Origin: Alectoria sarmentosa
Taxonomy: Eukaryota > Ascomycota > Lecanoromycetes > Lecanorales > Parmeliaceae
DNA: 64,000 nt
Direction of reading: 5' to 3'
Assembly (NCBI GenBank): GCA_009733775.1
Contig: WOGZ01000013.1
Location: 1-64,000, forward strand
Below are positions 22,029 to 34,010 of the stretch, one piece after another (positions within the stretch are counted from its first letter, which is position 1; each line of letters starts with the position of its first letter). The position numbers and the translations under genes were made by a program. Under the pieces are notes generated by a model. It ran no database searches, had not been told where the DNA came from, and was given only the letters and a program-made list of their open reading frames with translations.

Positions 22029-25000
22029 CTAGATCTTCATCAAATCCTCATAAAACGCCGGCATCCTCCCGCTCCTCTCCACCCCCCTTCCCCTGCTCTG
22101 CGCTTGCGCAGCTCTATCGTCCCTGCCTTGACCCCAGCCCTGGCTCTGGCTCTGCCCCTGACCCTGCGTTCTCCCCATCGTCAACGTCATCGTCGCTCTC
22201 TCCCTCATCGTCGCTCTCTCCCCACCCCACCCCCTGCCCGCCACGTTCTCACCAACCTTGACATCCCGATCCAACACCTCCACCAAGCCTCCCGCAAACA
22301 GCTTCCTTACTTTTTCATCGGCTAAAAAGGACGCTTGCTCTCTCTGCCCTGGACTTCCCTCGCCAAACTTCCTGCTCGGTGCTGAGGAGAGCTTTCCTAA
22401 TTCTCTGAATGCGACGGTTAAGAGTCTTTCGAGACCTTTGCGGAATTCGATGAGGGTCTTTACAGAGCGCCGGTCGGGGGAGCTGATGTAGAAGGGCAGC
22501 CAGCCGTCTAGCTCGACGATGTTGCCACGCTCTTCGTTTCGCTTCAATTTTCCGCCGAAGAGGCTAGCTATGAGGGGTGTTGCTTCTGTGGTATCGCGAA
22601 GGAAGATTGACTGACCGTCATTGGAGCGCGCCATGCTGCTGTACATGTACAAAGTATTCCTCGCGACTCTGAAGTCGTCTTTCTTCCCTTTCGACGAGTT
22701 GATTGAGGACGGATGCACGAGGCAGGTCTTTTCGCCAACGGTGCGGAAGCTCACACCACCATTGTTGACTGCGAGGTTGGGGTGGAAACCTGCTAAAGCT
22801 AAGGCTTTGATGAGCGGGATTTTGTTACTGTTTTCGTTGAGGGACGGGTCGCCGAATTGAGAGTTCACGCGGTCTGAACGCGAGCTTCTGGGGATGAGGT
22901 GGGCTTCAACGAGGATGTCTTCGATTTGCTGGGCGGTGGCATCGATAGTCTTGAAACAGTTCAAGTGGAGGAAATTGCGGTGAGCGAAATCTTTCATCCA
23001 GTAATCGCCTTTTTCGTCACGGATGCGGCGGAGTTCTCGGACTGCGTTGAGAAGGGCGATATGGTCGGAACCACTGCCTTCGACAAAGGAGAGTTTAGCT
23101 CGGGCAGCTTCGTTGCGGGCATCGAGAGGGTTGAGGAAGAGGGCGCGTTCGGCGGAGGCGGCACCGAGGACAAGCATGGGATCGAGGCAGCGGAAGATGA
23201 TGCCAAGAACTATCATCTTACCGAGGCTTGGATGGACGGGAAGGGAAGATAGAAGACGGCCGAGAGGTGTAACGGCCTCGCCATCGTCCGTAAGAGCATC
23301 CAGGGCTTCGAGGTTGGCAATGGAGGAGTCCACCGCTTTTGGATCGGGCGGCTCTATGGCTTCCGCGAGAAATTCGCGAATTGGAGCCTCAAAAGCCTGT
23401 GCCTTGACTTTGAGACAGATTTCCTGAAGGTCGACGCGGAGAAGCTCTGGCAAGCCAATGGCACGCAGCTTCTCGTAGCGTTCCTTGGTGAAAAGGGCAT
23501 AGTAATTTCCATTTTGCACTCGTCCAGCTCGCCCTGCACGTTGCTTTGAGTTGGATTTGCTGACCCATGTGCAAAGGAGCTGGGAGATGCGACGAGTCTG
23601 ATCATATTGCTTTTCTCTTAGCTTACCAGTGTCAACCACATACTGTACATCGGGAATGGTGATTGATGTCTCAGCGATGTTGGTGCCGAGGATAATCTTT
23701 CTGCAGCCTTCTGACACCGGATCGAAGACGGTATTTTGACCAGCTTGTAGACTAGAATGCAACAAACAGAGCTTGAATCTCGACTCATCGTTAAAGTTGA
23801 CGCCGAAGTCCTGGCTCTTCAGCATCTCTTCGACTTTTACAATCTCTGCGAGACCGGGCAGGAACACTAGAATGGCTCCTTCCTGGCTTGTCTTCGCAAT
23901 ATGCGCAATGGTACATGCAACAAGACCGAAAGGTACCAGAGCGTTCTCTTTTCCAATTGCCGGGTCTGCAGCCCCTTCGCTAGCGATGGAATTTCGCTCG
24001 CGTTTCCAATCAATTAGGGATATCTCCTTCCTCGACCCATCTGCCAACTCCTGGCTGTCTGTTGTTGGATTCTCGTTGCGAAATCTAGTTTCGACATCAA
24101 GATAATCCTTGGTGTCGAAATCCGCGTGCATTGCTCTTAGTTGTGCTGAAGAATTTGCGGCGCCTATATCCTTCAATATCTCGTCGAGATATCTCTCTTT
24201 GACTGGAAAAGTCCGACCAGGAACGCTCAGGGAGGGACAATCAAGTGTACCCTTACCAGCGATATTGCTCTTGAAGTATGACGCGAACAACTCTGTATCC
24301 ATAGTAGCGCTCATGAGCACAACTCGTGGGTTCGACTTGCCAAGAGCTTGCCGTCGCATAATGTTCTTCTTCAGTAGTATAAGAAGAAAGTCTATCAGCA
24401 TGTCACGTTCATGCACTTCGTCAATCACGAGATGCGATACATTGTCCATCACTTCGTCAGGATAATGCTGCAGCTGCTGTTGCAAGATACCGGTCGTGCA
24501 ATACGTGACGCTGCCTCCAACTTGGGGTAGCTTCGGGTCAAAGCGAACGTGATATCCAACACTATGCTGTAGTGTCTCTGCTCTCTCCATCGCAACTCGC
24601 TTAGCAACAGAGATTGCTGCTATTCGGCGAGGCTGAGTACAGACGATGTTGCAAGAAGCGCCTTTTCCCTTGCTAATGGCGTCTTCCAACAATATCTGTG
24701 GTACCTGGGTAGTCTTACCGCTTCCCGTAGCCCCAACTACGATACTGTAGACGTTGTTGTTGACTAGATCCAAGACCTTAGCCCGGTATTGATTCATCGG
24801 CAGTTCGGCTTTCTTTTTCCGGAGATCTGCAAGCTTCGGATCTTGGAGGAATTCGTTCATCTTTCGTAGCAAGTTTTCGTCTTGCTGTTGAGCTTCGTGA
24901 GCTGCCAATAGGCGTCGATAGCCGCCTTTCCGGCTTTCGGAAATGTCCACCTTGGATCCGATATCTTGAACTGCGTCTGGTAACCCTGCCTTACGAGCCC

Positions 25001-26454
25001 CGAGTAGTGTCTCACGCATGACAAGAGAACAGTCTTCGTCGATTGGCATATCCACAGGGGCGACAGGTCTCAAGATCTGTCCGTTGCCATTTTGTAAAGC
25101 TCGAACGAATCGGGGATACAGCTCCGGCTCTCGTTTCTTCAAGGCGATGGCGGCGGTGAGAAAAGCAGTTTCCTCAGCTTTCTTCTTCAACATCATATCC
25201 ACGGGCTCGCCAATTGGTTCGCCATTGATCTTGATCTGGACGCGATTAGGCATCTTGCTCAAACTCTTTAGTTCTCGTGGGTGTGTGACTTCGGTCTGTA
25301 TATCTACACCGGGTCGAACAATCCTATAGAAATCCATGAACTTTGACGCATTATCCGTTGTCAAAGCACCGGAGTCCTTTATAATGATAATTTCACTGCC
25401 ATGTTTCTTTTGGTATTTCTCTGCCTCAATCTTAAACATATTCGCAGCTCGAATCTCAGCAACCTTCATCTCTCCACTTTGGGATTCAACTCGAATGCCT
25501 TGCTCTGGAAGCTCCACGATCATCTGGAAGTAATTTTTCAGTCTCCTGGCTTCCATGCGAGTTTGAATCTTAGAACTGATTTTGGGGACAGTGTCAAACC
25601 GAGCTGCGTAGTTGTATATATCCATTATAGCATTCTTTTCTTCTGCCCTTACTTTGTCAATAGACTGTCTGTTGATCTTATTCATGCCAGAGTCCTTGTC
25701 AAAGATCTCCCCAAGTATACCTTCCTCGTGAAACTTTGCCATCATGTGTAGCCAAGCGGTGTCTTCGGCGGCTTTCTGTGAAAAATTAGTTTGCCGTACT
25801 TCTTTAATCTGGACGGCTTGCCTTCGTTCGACCTTCTCCAATGACTATTTGGTTTTGGGTCGCAGAAATGTAATAGGCGGTGCACTGGTGAGCATCGTGG
25901 GCCAAGAGAGTAGTTTCTGAGCGGCACTTTGCTAACCCGTGACCATGAGCTAAATTGAATATGGCACCTCTTGGGTTTTTAAAGACGCCTTGTGGAGCGT
26001 CGGGATAATCATTGGGTGTCGGCATGTGCATGGTGCTTCGGATGTATGCTTCGTCTTTGAGCTCCGGAGCGTTGCCGCGCTGTCGTCTAGCTGGTCGTTG
26101 GCTGACGGAAGCCGTTGCCTTCCTCTTTCTGCCCAATTCCAAATCCTGTCCCCGCTGAGCTTGCTTGTGGGGTCGGTTGCTCGGACGTTTGGATTGGGTG
26201 GAGGACTGGGCTTGGTGACGAGAAGGAGTTGCCGATTGATGATAGGACGGGTTTGACGCCACCCGTTCAAGTGGAGGTCTCTTGGACGCTTCGTTTTCCA
26301 CGCCATGTCTCTTCATCCCGTGTAGCGTTGCTGCCATCCTCTCATCATTTTGTACAGTCTTAAGCTCCTGTTCGGTAGAGCGGTAGCGATTTTGTTTGGG
26401 AGCTCTCCCTGATTGGAGGGCGAGGGCGCTGGGAGGGCGTATATTTGACGGCAT
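22029..26454 (-). CDS. DEAH/RHA-family ATP-dependent RNA helicase (DEVH box)
   Basis: Two exons (26454-25822 and 25775-22029) give about 1459 residues. The N-terminal ~130 residues are basic and disordered. A dsRNA-binding-like segment follows (GAIFNLAHGHGLAKC) whose last helix is completed across the splice as GEGRTK|KAAEDTAWLHMM. The helicase core has motif I VVGATGSGKTTQVPQ (near residue 560), motif II DEVHERDML (near 660), motif III VLMSATMD, NIAETSITIPD and motif VI QRAGRAGR (near 955). The helicase-associated winged-helix and OB regions follow. DEVH in place of DEAH is seen in some RHA-group members. The architecture resembles DHX29/DHX36/DHX30-type proteins acting on structured RNA in translation or mitochondria; the exact orthologue is unclear. 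The C-terminal ~50 residues are Gly/Gln/Arg-rich. The 46-nt intron is GC-AG. Confidence 0.9.
25776..25821 (-). other. GC-AG intron
   Basis: The 46-nt intron of the helicase gene has donor AAG|GCAAGC, an ACTAAT branch site and a TTTTCACAG acceptor. It is the second GC-AG intron in the window with the same GCAAGC donor. The downstream frame is also open through the intron, so a start inside it would produce a shorter protein lacking the dsRNA-binding-like region. Confidence 0.7.
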
Positions 26455-27792
26455 GATGCGCGTGCGAAGAACCTAAATGGACAGGTCAATACGGCTATGC
26501 TAAGCTCGGACGAAGAATGGCCAGCAGCACACCGAAGTCCGTATCATCTTCCTTAAGTGTCGGTCTTTAAGCACCTCAAGACGGATAAGACGGTATGCTC
26601 AGATCATTCGGTTCATGTGCGGGAACGGAAGTCAGAGTATGCACCAGATGTTTGCAAGGCATGAAGACTCGAACACCCATCTGAAACTACTCAATCGCGA
26701 GTTGCATGTTGCTTGCCAAACGCCAAATACAAAGTACGAGTAATTGCCTCCAGTAAATTTTTTGCACTAGTCCAATTAGTACTTGGCGGCTGGAAAAAAG
26801 CGCTCCCGTTCCGCATTACCAAAATCAACAAATCTTAAGAGGCAAAGCCAATAAACACAGTGTACATAAAGTACACAGCTTATGGACTTCTCAATATGCC
26901 GCATTAAGATCTATGCAGGCTTGGCCGAGAGCCTGAGTAACTGAACTTCACGCACAATCGCTGCGTGAAAACCCGATTGACGCGCGTTTCGGAGAGATCA
27001 GGATTCTACGATACCGGCATCTGATCCAGTATCACCCATCACACCTTAGGTGCCACTCTTTGCGTTTCTGATCGAAGTCTACCCTGACTACTACCATATT
27101 ATGATTTTGGTAATCTGTAGGGTGACGGATTTCCGTTTCTTGGACCTCAACGCATTTCTCCAACGGCTTTCAACAAGGTCAAAGTTCGACCCAACATACG
27201 GTTCCATATCACCATAGCTCAGCAACCGAGCATCAAACAAAGGCTGCAAAGTTCAAAGGGTCACGAGGCTGCGCATGGTAGCGTTTCCGAATTCTGTGAA
27301 GAAAAGGGTGCGAACGCCCGAACAAATGTGCGGACTCACATCGCTGACAGTGTAGACAAGCTCTAAATATTAGAAGTCCTGCATAGATTGATGTAGGCGA
27401 TAGTCAGAGCCTGTATTGGCATAGCGCTGAAAGTCGATCTAATGCTGTATCACTGAAACGAGATTCTGGTTTGATACTGGATAATATCACATTTGCCTAT
27501 GTCTATCAAGAGATCTGGTAGGGTCTTCGCAACTCGTTTAGGTGAAGCGAAGGGCTGTTTGCTTCAAACGAGAACAAGCATGAAAATCTTGGGTACTAGT
27601 ACTTGTCCGTTAAGACGAAACTCTGCGAACGATACCCGGTATAAACGCTAGACTGTGCTACATCAATACTTCTAGGTTTTGTATTTCTCGATCCCTCTCT
27701 CATTCATCGACATTGAGTCCAACACAGCCATAAGACTACGTCGGGATCAAGACCACAAAAGGCAGCCCGAGAGCTTTGCAAACCGTTACACG
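26455..27792. other. Intergenic region between divergent genes
   Basis: About 1.3 kb with no convincing frame. The part near 26740-26900 is AT-rich. It serves as upstream sequence for both the helicase (minus) and the hypothetical gene (plus). Confidence 0.4.
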
Positions 27793-28822
27793 ATGGAACT
27801 TCCTCCTTCAGGCCATCTCATGAACGACAATGTGCAAAAGACCAGCCAGCTTCTACCAACACCCGACAAACCCAGTGCTACTCTTCCAAAAATTGAAGCA
27901 CAGGGTAAGATCAAGTTCGACCAGCTGTCGCCGTCGCAAGTGCCTTGCCCACTCAACCATCTCTTCGCAAAGATCGACCGCTTCTTCGCCGACGGCACCC
28001 AAACGGCTTCCATCAGATTTGCCGCGATCCAGGCAACCGTCACCAAGGGCGAGGCTGAAGTAACGCACTCTTCGTGCCAGGTCGCCTCTCGCATGCTTGC
28101 TGGCAATAGCCTAACCTGGAATTCATGCAAGCTAGCTGCCGCCCTCGTTCTCCTTCATGCGGTGCCTCCAAATGCCCAGGTCATGTTTGAAGCGCTGAAA
28201 TTCCAGTCCCAAAGCCTTGGTGGCCTACCAACCATGTCCACGATTAACGGCGCGCCATTAGCGAGCCTCGCTTCCAGATTCGCCCAAGCAAAGAAAGCAG
28301 CTGTGGACGGAAAAGTCGGAAAGTGTACGGTGCTGGCAGTAAATTTGGTGGATGTGGAGATGATTGAGCGAGGCGAGAGTAGAAACAAACCCATGGGTTA
28401 CTCTTCTTTCGCCCACACGTTCGTCTTGGCTGTCGGTCGTGAAGGATGGCGCATCTTTCAGTCGTGGGGAGAGCACGGCTACACGCTTGATGAATACCTT
28501 GAGCGAGATGGGGCGAGACTGAGGGACTGGAAAGAGGCGAAAGCCTTTTTGAAGGCGTTTCTCGTGCTCGCTACAGCCGATGTAAGGCCTGAACTCTCAA
28601 TGGATTGTCTTGACCAGGGATTATGCTCACCCTCTCTGGCAGGGATCCTGGTCGCAGAAAATCAACGACGCGTACGAAGCATGCTTCGAAGCCAACATAA
28701 TCAATATTTGTGGTAAAACTGGCCCACAGGCGCCCATCGTCCCAATCTACAGACCATGGCTTCGCTTCTTCGAGGTCGAGGATGTGAAGGATTCGGACAT
28801 TGAAAAGTTTGCTTGGGTTTGA
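27793..28822 (+). CDS. Conserved-looking hypothetical protein
   Basis: Two exons (27793-28581 and 28643-28822; 61-nt intron with GTAAGG donor) give about 322 residues from MELPPSGHLM. An in-frame Met at 27679 would add 38 residues. I do not recognise a named domain. Conserved-looking blocks are HSSCQVASRMLAGNSLTWNS, FAHTFVLAVGREGWRIFQSW with GEHGYTLDEYLERDG, and after the splice GSWSQKINDAYEACFEANI with PQAPIVPIYRPWLRFFEVED. The block with a histidine, a Gly-Trp pair and a following SWGEHGY looks like a folded globular core. There is no signal peptide and no membrane segment. It is clearly protein-coding by length and exon join; the role is unknown. Confidence 0.65.
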
Positions 28823-29790
28823 CACTCCAAGAAGGTCCTAGCGTCCGAAATAGCTTAGCAGCCAAGAAACGGTATTGAAAGGTTCTTGGCTCCCATGTGC
28901 ACTTGATTTAAGCAAAGAATCCAGTTCCGTTGCGCTGGTCTAGAATGTGCTCAATTGTTCTTACGACCCGTGTCCTTGTCAGCTTTGAAGCCTGTTCAGA
29001 CTCGAACCCGTTGAGAGCATGTACGCCTTGAGCGTGCCTCAGTGATCTACCGCTACTATGAGAGGTCAATGTGCTTATGATACCGAGCTACAAATCGGTA
29101 TGATCTCAGCGAACCAGACTGTGGGAAAGCGATAGGAGCACTCAGTCTGGTTTGAAACGATAACGGCGGCATCTTGTTCGCAAGATTACATAGTTGAGCA
29201 GACGCTGAGAGATCAAGCCTCTGGCATGATGGCTTTTCTTGTTCATAGGCGTGAAGCTGAGCAGAATCTTTGAGATCGGGTCCGTAACAAGAAGGGCCCT
29301 TCGCGCTCAAGACAACATGAGCAGAAACAAGGCATGGGGCCGTGATCAGAGGGTTAATCATGCTCTGGATCATAAGAAGATACATGGGTGGGCGTTGAAT
29401 TTTTGATTTTGACGGGGAAAGAAGTGTGGCGTAACGAGGAGGATGGGACTCCATTTTTCCTCGGATGCGGGGTGAATTGTTGCGCGAATACTGCGGAATC
29501 GACGCAGAGAGCGATGATTGCAAGGCAATGAAATCGAGGAGTGTGCCGGCACTACTGCTGATACCGGCCCCAAGAGTATATATGTACAGCGTATCCTAAA
29601 GTGTCTGTCGTTTACTGCTGTCCCCGAATCTGAAGACGAGCTTCCCAACGGCTCAACACCCCAAAATTTGCCGGTCACTGGGCAGAGATCAGCTGAGCAT
29701 CCTAGATCATCAGTCAGGAAGTGCCACACATGTAGACATGAAGAATCATCCACGGCGGAAGAGATTGCTGAGGACTCACGAATCCAACTT
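28823..29790. other. Intergenic region between convergent genes
   Basis: Frames of 120-180 codons overlap on opposite strands but have no consistent features. One plus-strand frame runs into the SnoaL-like gene antisense. I see no supported gene here. Confidence 0.35.
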
Positions 29791-30252
29791 TCAGTCTTTC
29801 AGCGTCCCGTCTTGACTGGTCGCCTGCTTATGTCGCTCGATCATCGCCGCCTGCAACTTGGGGAAGAAGTCTCGGGCCATGGCGGTATCCGAATACTCCT
29901 TGGAGCAGATGATCTTCTCCCCGTCCTCATCAAAATCAAGCAGCCACATGTACTCATTCACATACTCGCCAATCAGGGTGTCACCTCTGGCACTCAGATA
30001 CAAACAGATGCGGTTGGCCTGTTTGTCTTCGACGAGGTCATTGATGGTACATGAAAAGTTGTCGAAGATAGCCGTCAGCTGGTGTAATAAGTCTCCATAT
30101 CTCGCATTGTCTTGCGGTTTGAAGCCTAATGATTTGGGGATCATATGACGGAGGCAGTCTGGACTGCGGTAAGCCATGATGCCATCGACGTCCATGTTGT
30201 TGAATGCTGCTACTACTGCCTCTGCAGTTTTCCTTTGCTGAGAGATGGTCAT
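29791..30252 (-). CDS. SnoaL/NTF2-like small protein
   Basis: A frame of 153 residues from MTISQQRKTAEAVVAAFNNM. The opening helix with AVVAAFNNMDVDGIMAYRSP, followed by a Phe/Trp-containing beta-sheet (TLIGEYVNEYMWLLDFDEDG, KIICSKEYSDTAMARDFFPK), is the pattern of the NTF2-like/SnoaL fold in fungal secondary-metabolism and stress genes. Such proteins act as small cyclases, isomerases or binding proteins. No catalytic assignment is possible from sequence alone. The frame is open upstream to 30444, but MTISQQ fits the family length. There is no obvious partner gene beside it. Confidence 0.65.
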   Translation of the reverse strand: MTISQQRKTAEAVVAAFNNMDVDGIMAYRSPDCLRHMIPKSLGFKPQDNARYGDLLHQLTAIFDNFSCTINDLVEDKQANRICLYLSARGDTLIGEYVNEYMWLLDFDEDGEKIICSKEYSDTAMARDFFPKLQAAMIERHKQATSQDGTLKD

Positions 30253-30819
30253 GGTGGAAGGAATATTGCTTTTGAAGTTGGTATATGAATATAATAATGG
30301 AGGGTAGGGGAAAGAAAGTGAGGGGTCCAGCAGGGCTCGTAGATGGATGATGATGCCATGTCGTGTGAGAGATGCTCGCCCTCCTTTATTGAAGTGATTG
30401 ATAAGGATTCGATTTGGAATTGGAAGAGGTGCCACCAGTGCCATCTGACATAAGGTACTTTCCGTCTCGAATCTCGATCGATAGCTCTAGCGCCAACATA
30501 AGCACTACTCTGTATCAGAGCACGGAACATCGGCAGTCCGGAAATCCGACATTCTTTTCAAGATTTGGCGAGCAAAAGCTTCCTACTTCAGGCATAGCCA
30601 TCTCCATCTGGTTAATGGGATGATAAGTGATAAGGCAATCACGAATCGACTAAGCTTGAAGTATGTTAGTCAGTATTTTCAAACCGTGGCAGACATTCTT
30701 CCTGGGTGCATAAAGTACATACGAGTACTGCGTTGGAACGCTGACACATGATGGTGGCCTAGGGCTGCTGACGATGACGGTGCAAATTGAACCTTTGCAA
30801 TCCAAGGCCAACTCAGGTA

Positions 30820-30830
30820 TGTGTGAGTGA

Positions 30831-30861
<31 letters not shown>

Positions 30862-30870
30862 TGTGTGTGC
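30820..30870 (+). repeat. GT microsatellite
   Basis: An imperfect (GT)n run of about 50 bases with GA and TA interruptions. Confidence 0.9.
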
Positions 30871-31140
30871 ATATCAACTATACTGGGGGACAGGCATCAA
30901 AGGCCCAGAGCAGTCCACTCCCATCACTAGCTAATTACACATATCGTCATCGAATATAAACCTCCCGACGTCGTTTTCATCATGAATACTCCTCGGCCGT
31001 AGCCCTCGGCCATTGACCCCGCAGGACCCTGAGGACCCGAGAGACATAGACATCAATCGAGATATTATTCCTTCTCCCCCCGGCACACAGTATGATAATT
31101 AACCATCCTTCTCTCGCAGATAAGTTGAACTGGCTTTGCA

Positions 31141-31168
31141 GAGAGAGAGAGAGAAAGAGAGAGAGAGA
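31141..31168 (+). repeat. GA microsatellite
   Basis: A (GA)n run of 28 bases with one AA interruption. Confidence 0.9.
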
Positions 31169-31821
31169 CCTATTTATCTGCACCGTGGACCGTCGTTCTC
31201 CATCCTACAATTCCTCACATATTCGCGCCACGTGGTCTCTCACGTGTTTTACGCTTTCCAGCCGTAGTACAGCGCCCCAAGTCGTTTCGGAATGTACCCC
31301 TCGTATTCTTCTCAAAGATAACACGCGTTATGTGGACGCTTGTCTTCTCCAGCGACGACGTGTCCCTGTAGGGTTCGCTGCAGCTGTATCGAGTCCAAGG
31401 CTGTCGAGCTTCGGATAAACTCAGAGCATTGACCGTAGGTGAGTATTGGTGCAACCAACTTTGAACCCACAAACAAGGAGGGGCCAGAGAGAGAAAGGAC
31501 CCAATGGACTTGACAGTGTGGTTTGGATAGCTGCTTCTAGATCAACAATGAACATAAATTCTCGAGGCAGGTCTCCGGAGCAATGGAGGTTTGTCTAAGC
31601 CCGAAGCATCTACACGGACAAAGACTTTGCTCATGGCTTTCCAGTCAGAAAGGCCGCAAGCGAAACAAAGCCTGCTATTCTCGTTTCATCTCTCTCTTGT
31701 CTTCTCTTACTTTTCCTCAGACTTTCCAAATTTCCCATCTTTTCTATAGCTGCCTCTAGTACTCCTGCTGGATATAAATCATAATTTCTGCTTCCCTATT
31801 CTTGGTTTGACATCCTGCGCC

Positions 31822-32286
31822 ATGGCACGTCAGAAAATCAGAAAGTCTCGGAGCCAGAAAAGCATCAAAGATACTGTCAAATCGGCCGCCGGCGATACTA
31901 AAGTACTGGCTGGTAGGGCTGCCGCCTTCGATGGACCAACAATGCACCCTAGATCTGTCAAAGATCTTCAAGGCTACATCCACGCTTCATCCAGCAACGC
32001 ACCAAGCACTCCAATCGATGCAACGAAGCCTCGAGCGGACTCAATATCGGCAATGGAGCTCAACGACATGGCTACGAAGCAGCTCTTGGCCGAATTGGAG
32101 TCTACTAGAGCGAGCCCGAGAAGGGTCCGAAGATCCGTTTCGAGCATCTCGACAAATAGCCACGAGTCGATGCTGGCGACTGGCTCGCAGAAAATATCTT
32201 CTTCGCCTGTGGAAGCATGGTCATACTCTGCGGGAGCATTCATAGTCGTTGTCTTTCTCGTGTCTATGATTCTGGCATGGCCATAG
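31822..32286 (+). CDS. Short tail-anchored hypothetical protein, possibly truncated
   Basis: A frame of 154 residues from MARQKIRKSRSQKSIKDTVK (an upstream Met at 31807 adds five). It is basic at the N-terminus and Ser/Thr-rich in the middle, with EARG-type charged patches and RASPRRVRRSVSSISTNSHE. It ends in one clear hydrophobic helix (AGAFIVVVFLVSMILAWP), giving a tail-anchored layout with the body in the cytosol or nucleoplasm. No domain is recognised. The TAG that ends it is followed in the same frame by further coding-like sequence with several stops, so this may be the surviving N-terminal part of a longer membrane protein rather than a complete gene. Confidence 0.55.
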   Translation: MARQKIRKSRSQKSIKDTVKSAAGDTKVLAGRAAAFDGPTMHPRSVKDLQGYIHASSSNAPSTPIDATKPRADSISAMELNDMATKQLLAELESTRASPRRVRRSVSSISTNSHESMLATGSQKISSSPVEAWSYSAGAFIVVVFLVSMILAWP

Positions 32287-33776
32287 CAGAGCCCCCCTCC
32301 AGTGGAAATTGGAGTTACCAGAAATGTATCTCTGGAAGCACAGGGACTCTTGCAACCTCTGAGATACAAACGCCCACGATATCGCGTCAAACGAAGGGCA
32401 TTGCGAAAGAGTCTATCATTTTGCCAATGTCGCTTGTATCGGCAAATCTTTCGACAATGAGACGCCAAACATGGCGATCAGGATACAATGAAAGTTTGTA
32501 GTCTATCAGAACCATGATCTCGGGTCGACGAAAAGCAGGGGAACACGGAAAAGATCAATCTGGGTCCAATCAAACACCAAGTACAAACAGCACACAAGGT
32601 TAGCGACATTTTGCGTGATGAGATTGCCCCTTGTCTCTGAAGAGTCACGACAGTCTCAACTGCGGTTCAATCCAACATAACAAAGGCCATTAACGAGGTC
32701 AATGCCTTTCTGCGAGACCAAAATTCTGAAGACGCACTGCGCCAGCAAGTTGGCTAGGCCGCTGTCATTGGAACCTCCGCGCACCAACCTCGATCAAAAC
32801 ATTTTCACCAAGATATCTGGATTCGGTAACGCCCACATCGCTACGACGACTGGCATTAACAATGCAAGAGCAGACACGAAACAACAGATCTAAGCCCTCG
32901 TGTCTTCATCCAATTCTCGGAAGCAGCTCGATTAGGATCTCAGCTGGTTTGGCAGAGAGCCGGCAGAAACGGGGCATCTGCTCTGGGCGGATAATGTGTT
33001 CTCTGCGCCTGGGAAAACGGAAGATATACTTCCTGGAGCTCTTCCAGTATCGCAAAGGAGAGCTCAGAAGCACGCGCGACAGTCTTGAAGCTGTGTTGGT
33101 GGAGGTGAAACGCAGATTTGAGGCGAATGGCCGCCACTTTAGGTGCAGGTGCGGAAGGAGTCCGAAATGCTGTAGCCCTGTATCACCAATCGCATGACTC
33201 GTGAGATCAGGAGTCCAATGTACAATAGCACGCGTATCTCTACAACTCGACGCTCTCAATAATCAGCATACAACCTTCACTGCATTTTCATCACTGAGCT
33301 TGGTGACGTGATACGCTCAATCGGTCTCGACCCCTATTTTGGCCATCACTCATTCCGGTTGACTTCACTGACACTAATATGAAATTGACATTTCAGGGCC
33401 CCTTCCCAAACCACCTGACAGTTATTACCAGCTCAAACTTCGACGCCGGCGGCAAGGGACAACCGTCAAACGGGAAGTTTCTGGGTTGAGGGTGATGCGC
33501 CTGCCTCTCGGTATTCACGTCTCTCCTGTCACTGAACAACAGAGTTATAAAGCACAAGCAATTCGTGCGCACCTTATCTTGTACAAAAGGCTGCTTCTCG
33601 TCGGAATCTCACGTTTCTCCGCTGCAATCACGTCACCCGAGTCGAAAAAGCGTGTTTCAAACACAGCCAATGGAAGATTGGGGAAAACGGAAGAAGAGGA
33701 TGGCTTCCCCTCTCAAATAAAAGCACTGTCTTGCTCTTCCCCTGTTTCCAATCCATCCCTTAGCCATCGAATATAA
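32287..33776 (+). pseudogene. Decayed coding-like sequence downstream of the tail-anchored protein
   Basis: The frame of the preceding gene continues past its TAG with protein-like stretches broken by stops. One is VQTAHKVSDILRDEIAPCL ending at TGA 32638-32640; another is NITKAINEVNAFLRDQNSED with DALRQQVG, ending at TAG 32755-32757. Further pieces appear in other frames: FTKISGFGNAHIATTTGINN near 32805-32865, AARLGSQLVWQRAGRNGASA near 32920-32985, and a stop-free stretch from about 33390 to 33776. Heptad-like helices and abrupt frame changes suggest one old gene eroded by nonsense and frameshift changes. No family could be named. Chance similarity to coding sequence remains possible. Confidence 0.4.
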
Positions 33777-34010
33777 GACATGCTTGGATCAAGGATTCGT
33801 CGCCTTAAAATTGGTCATGATGCAGGGTCCCTTTCCGAAACACCTGACAAATGCCGGCTTGAAGATGACACCGGCGAAGAGAGATTGGCCGGTGGCGATA
33901 CCGGCTCCGACGTCTTGCCGATCATCTAAGGCAGACAGTCTTGTCCTTCTCCTTTCTTATCAAATCCATCCCCATCATCCTAGTACCTGACACAGGACTT
34001 CCATCCAAAT

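Larger units (their letters stand above)
30253..31821. other. Intergenic region with simple repeats
   Basis: About 1.6 kb of non-coding sequence holding a GT tract and a GA tract, annotated separately. The last ~140 bases before the next start (31677-31755) are strongly pyrimidine-rich, a common promoter character in filamentous fungi. Confidence 0.5.

Noticed and set aside
25804..25841. Helicase start at the second-exon Met (MEKVERRQAV) as the true N-terminus
   Set aside because: It disrupts a dsRNA-binding-like helix that the GC-AG splice restores. It is kept only as a possible alternative isoform.
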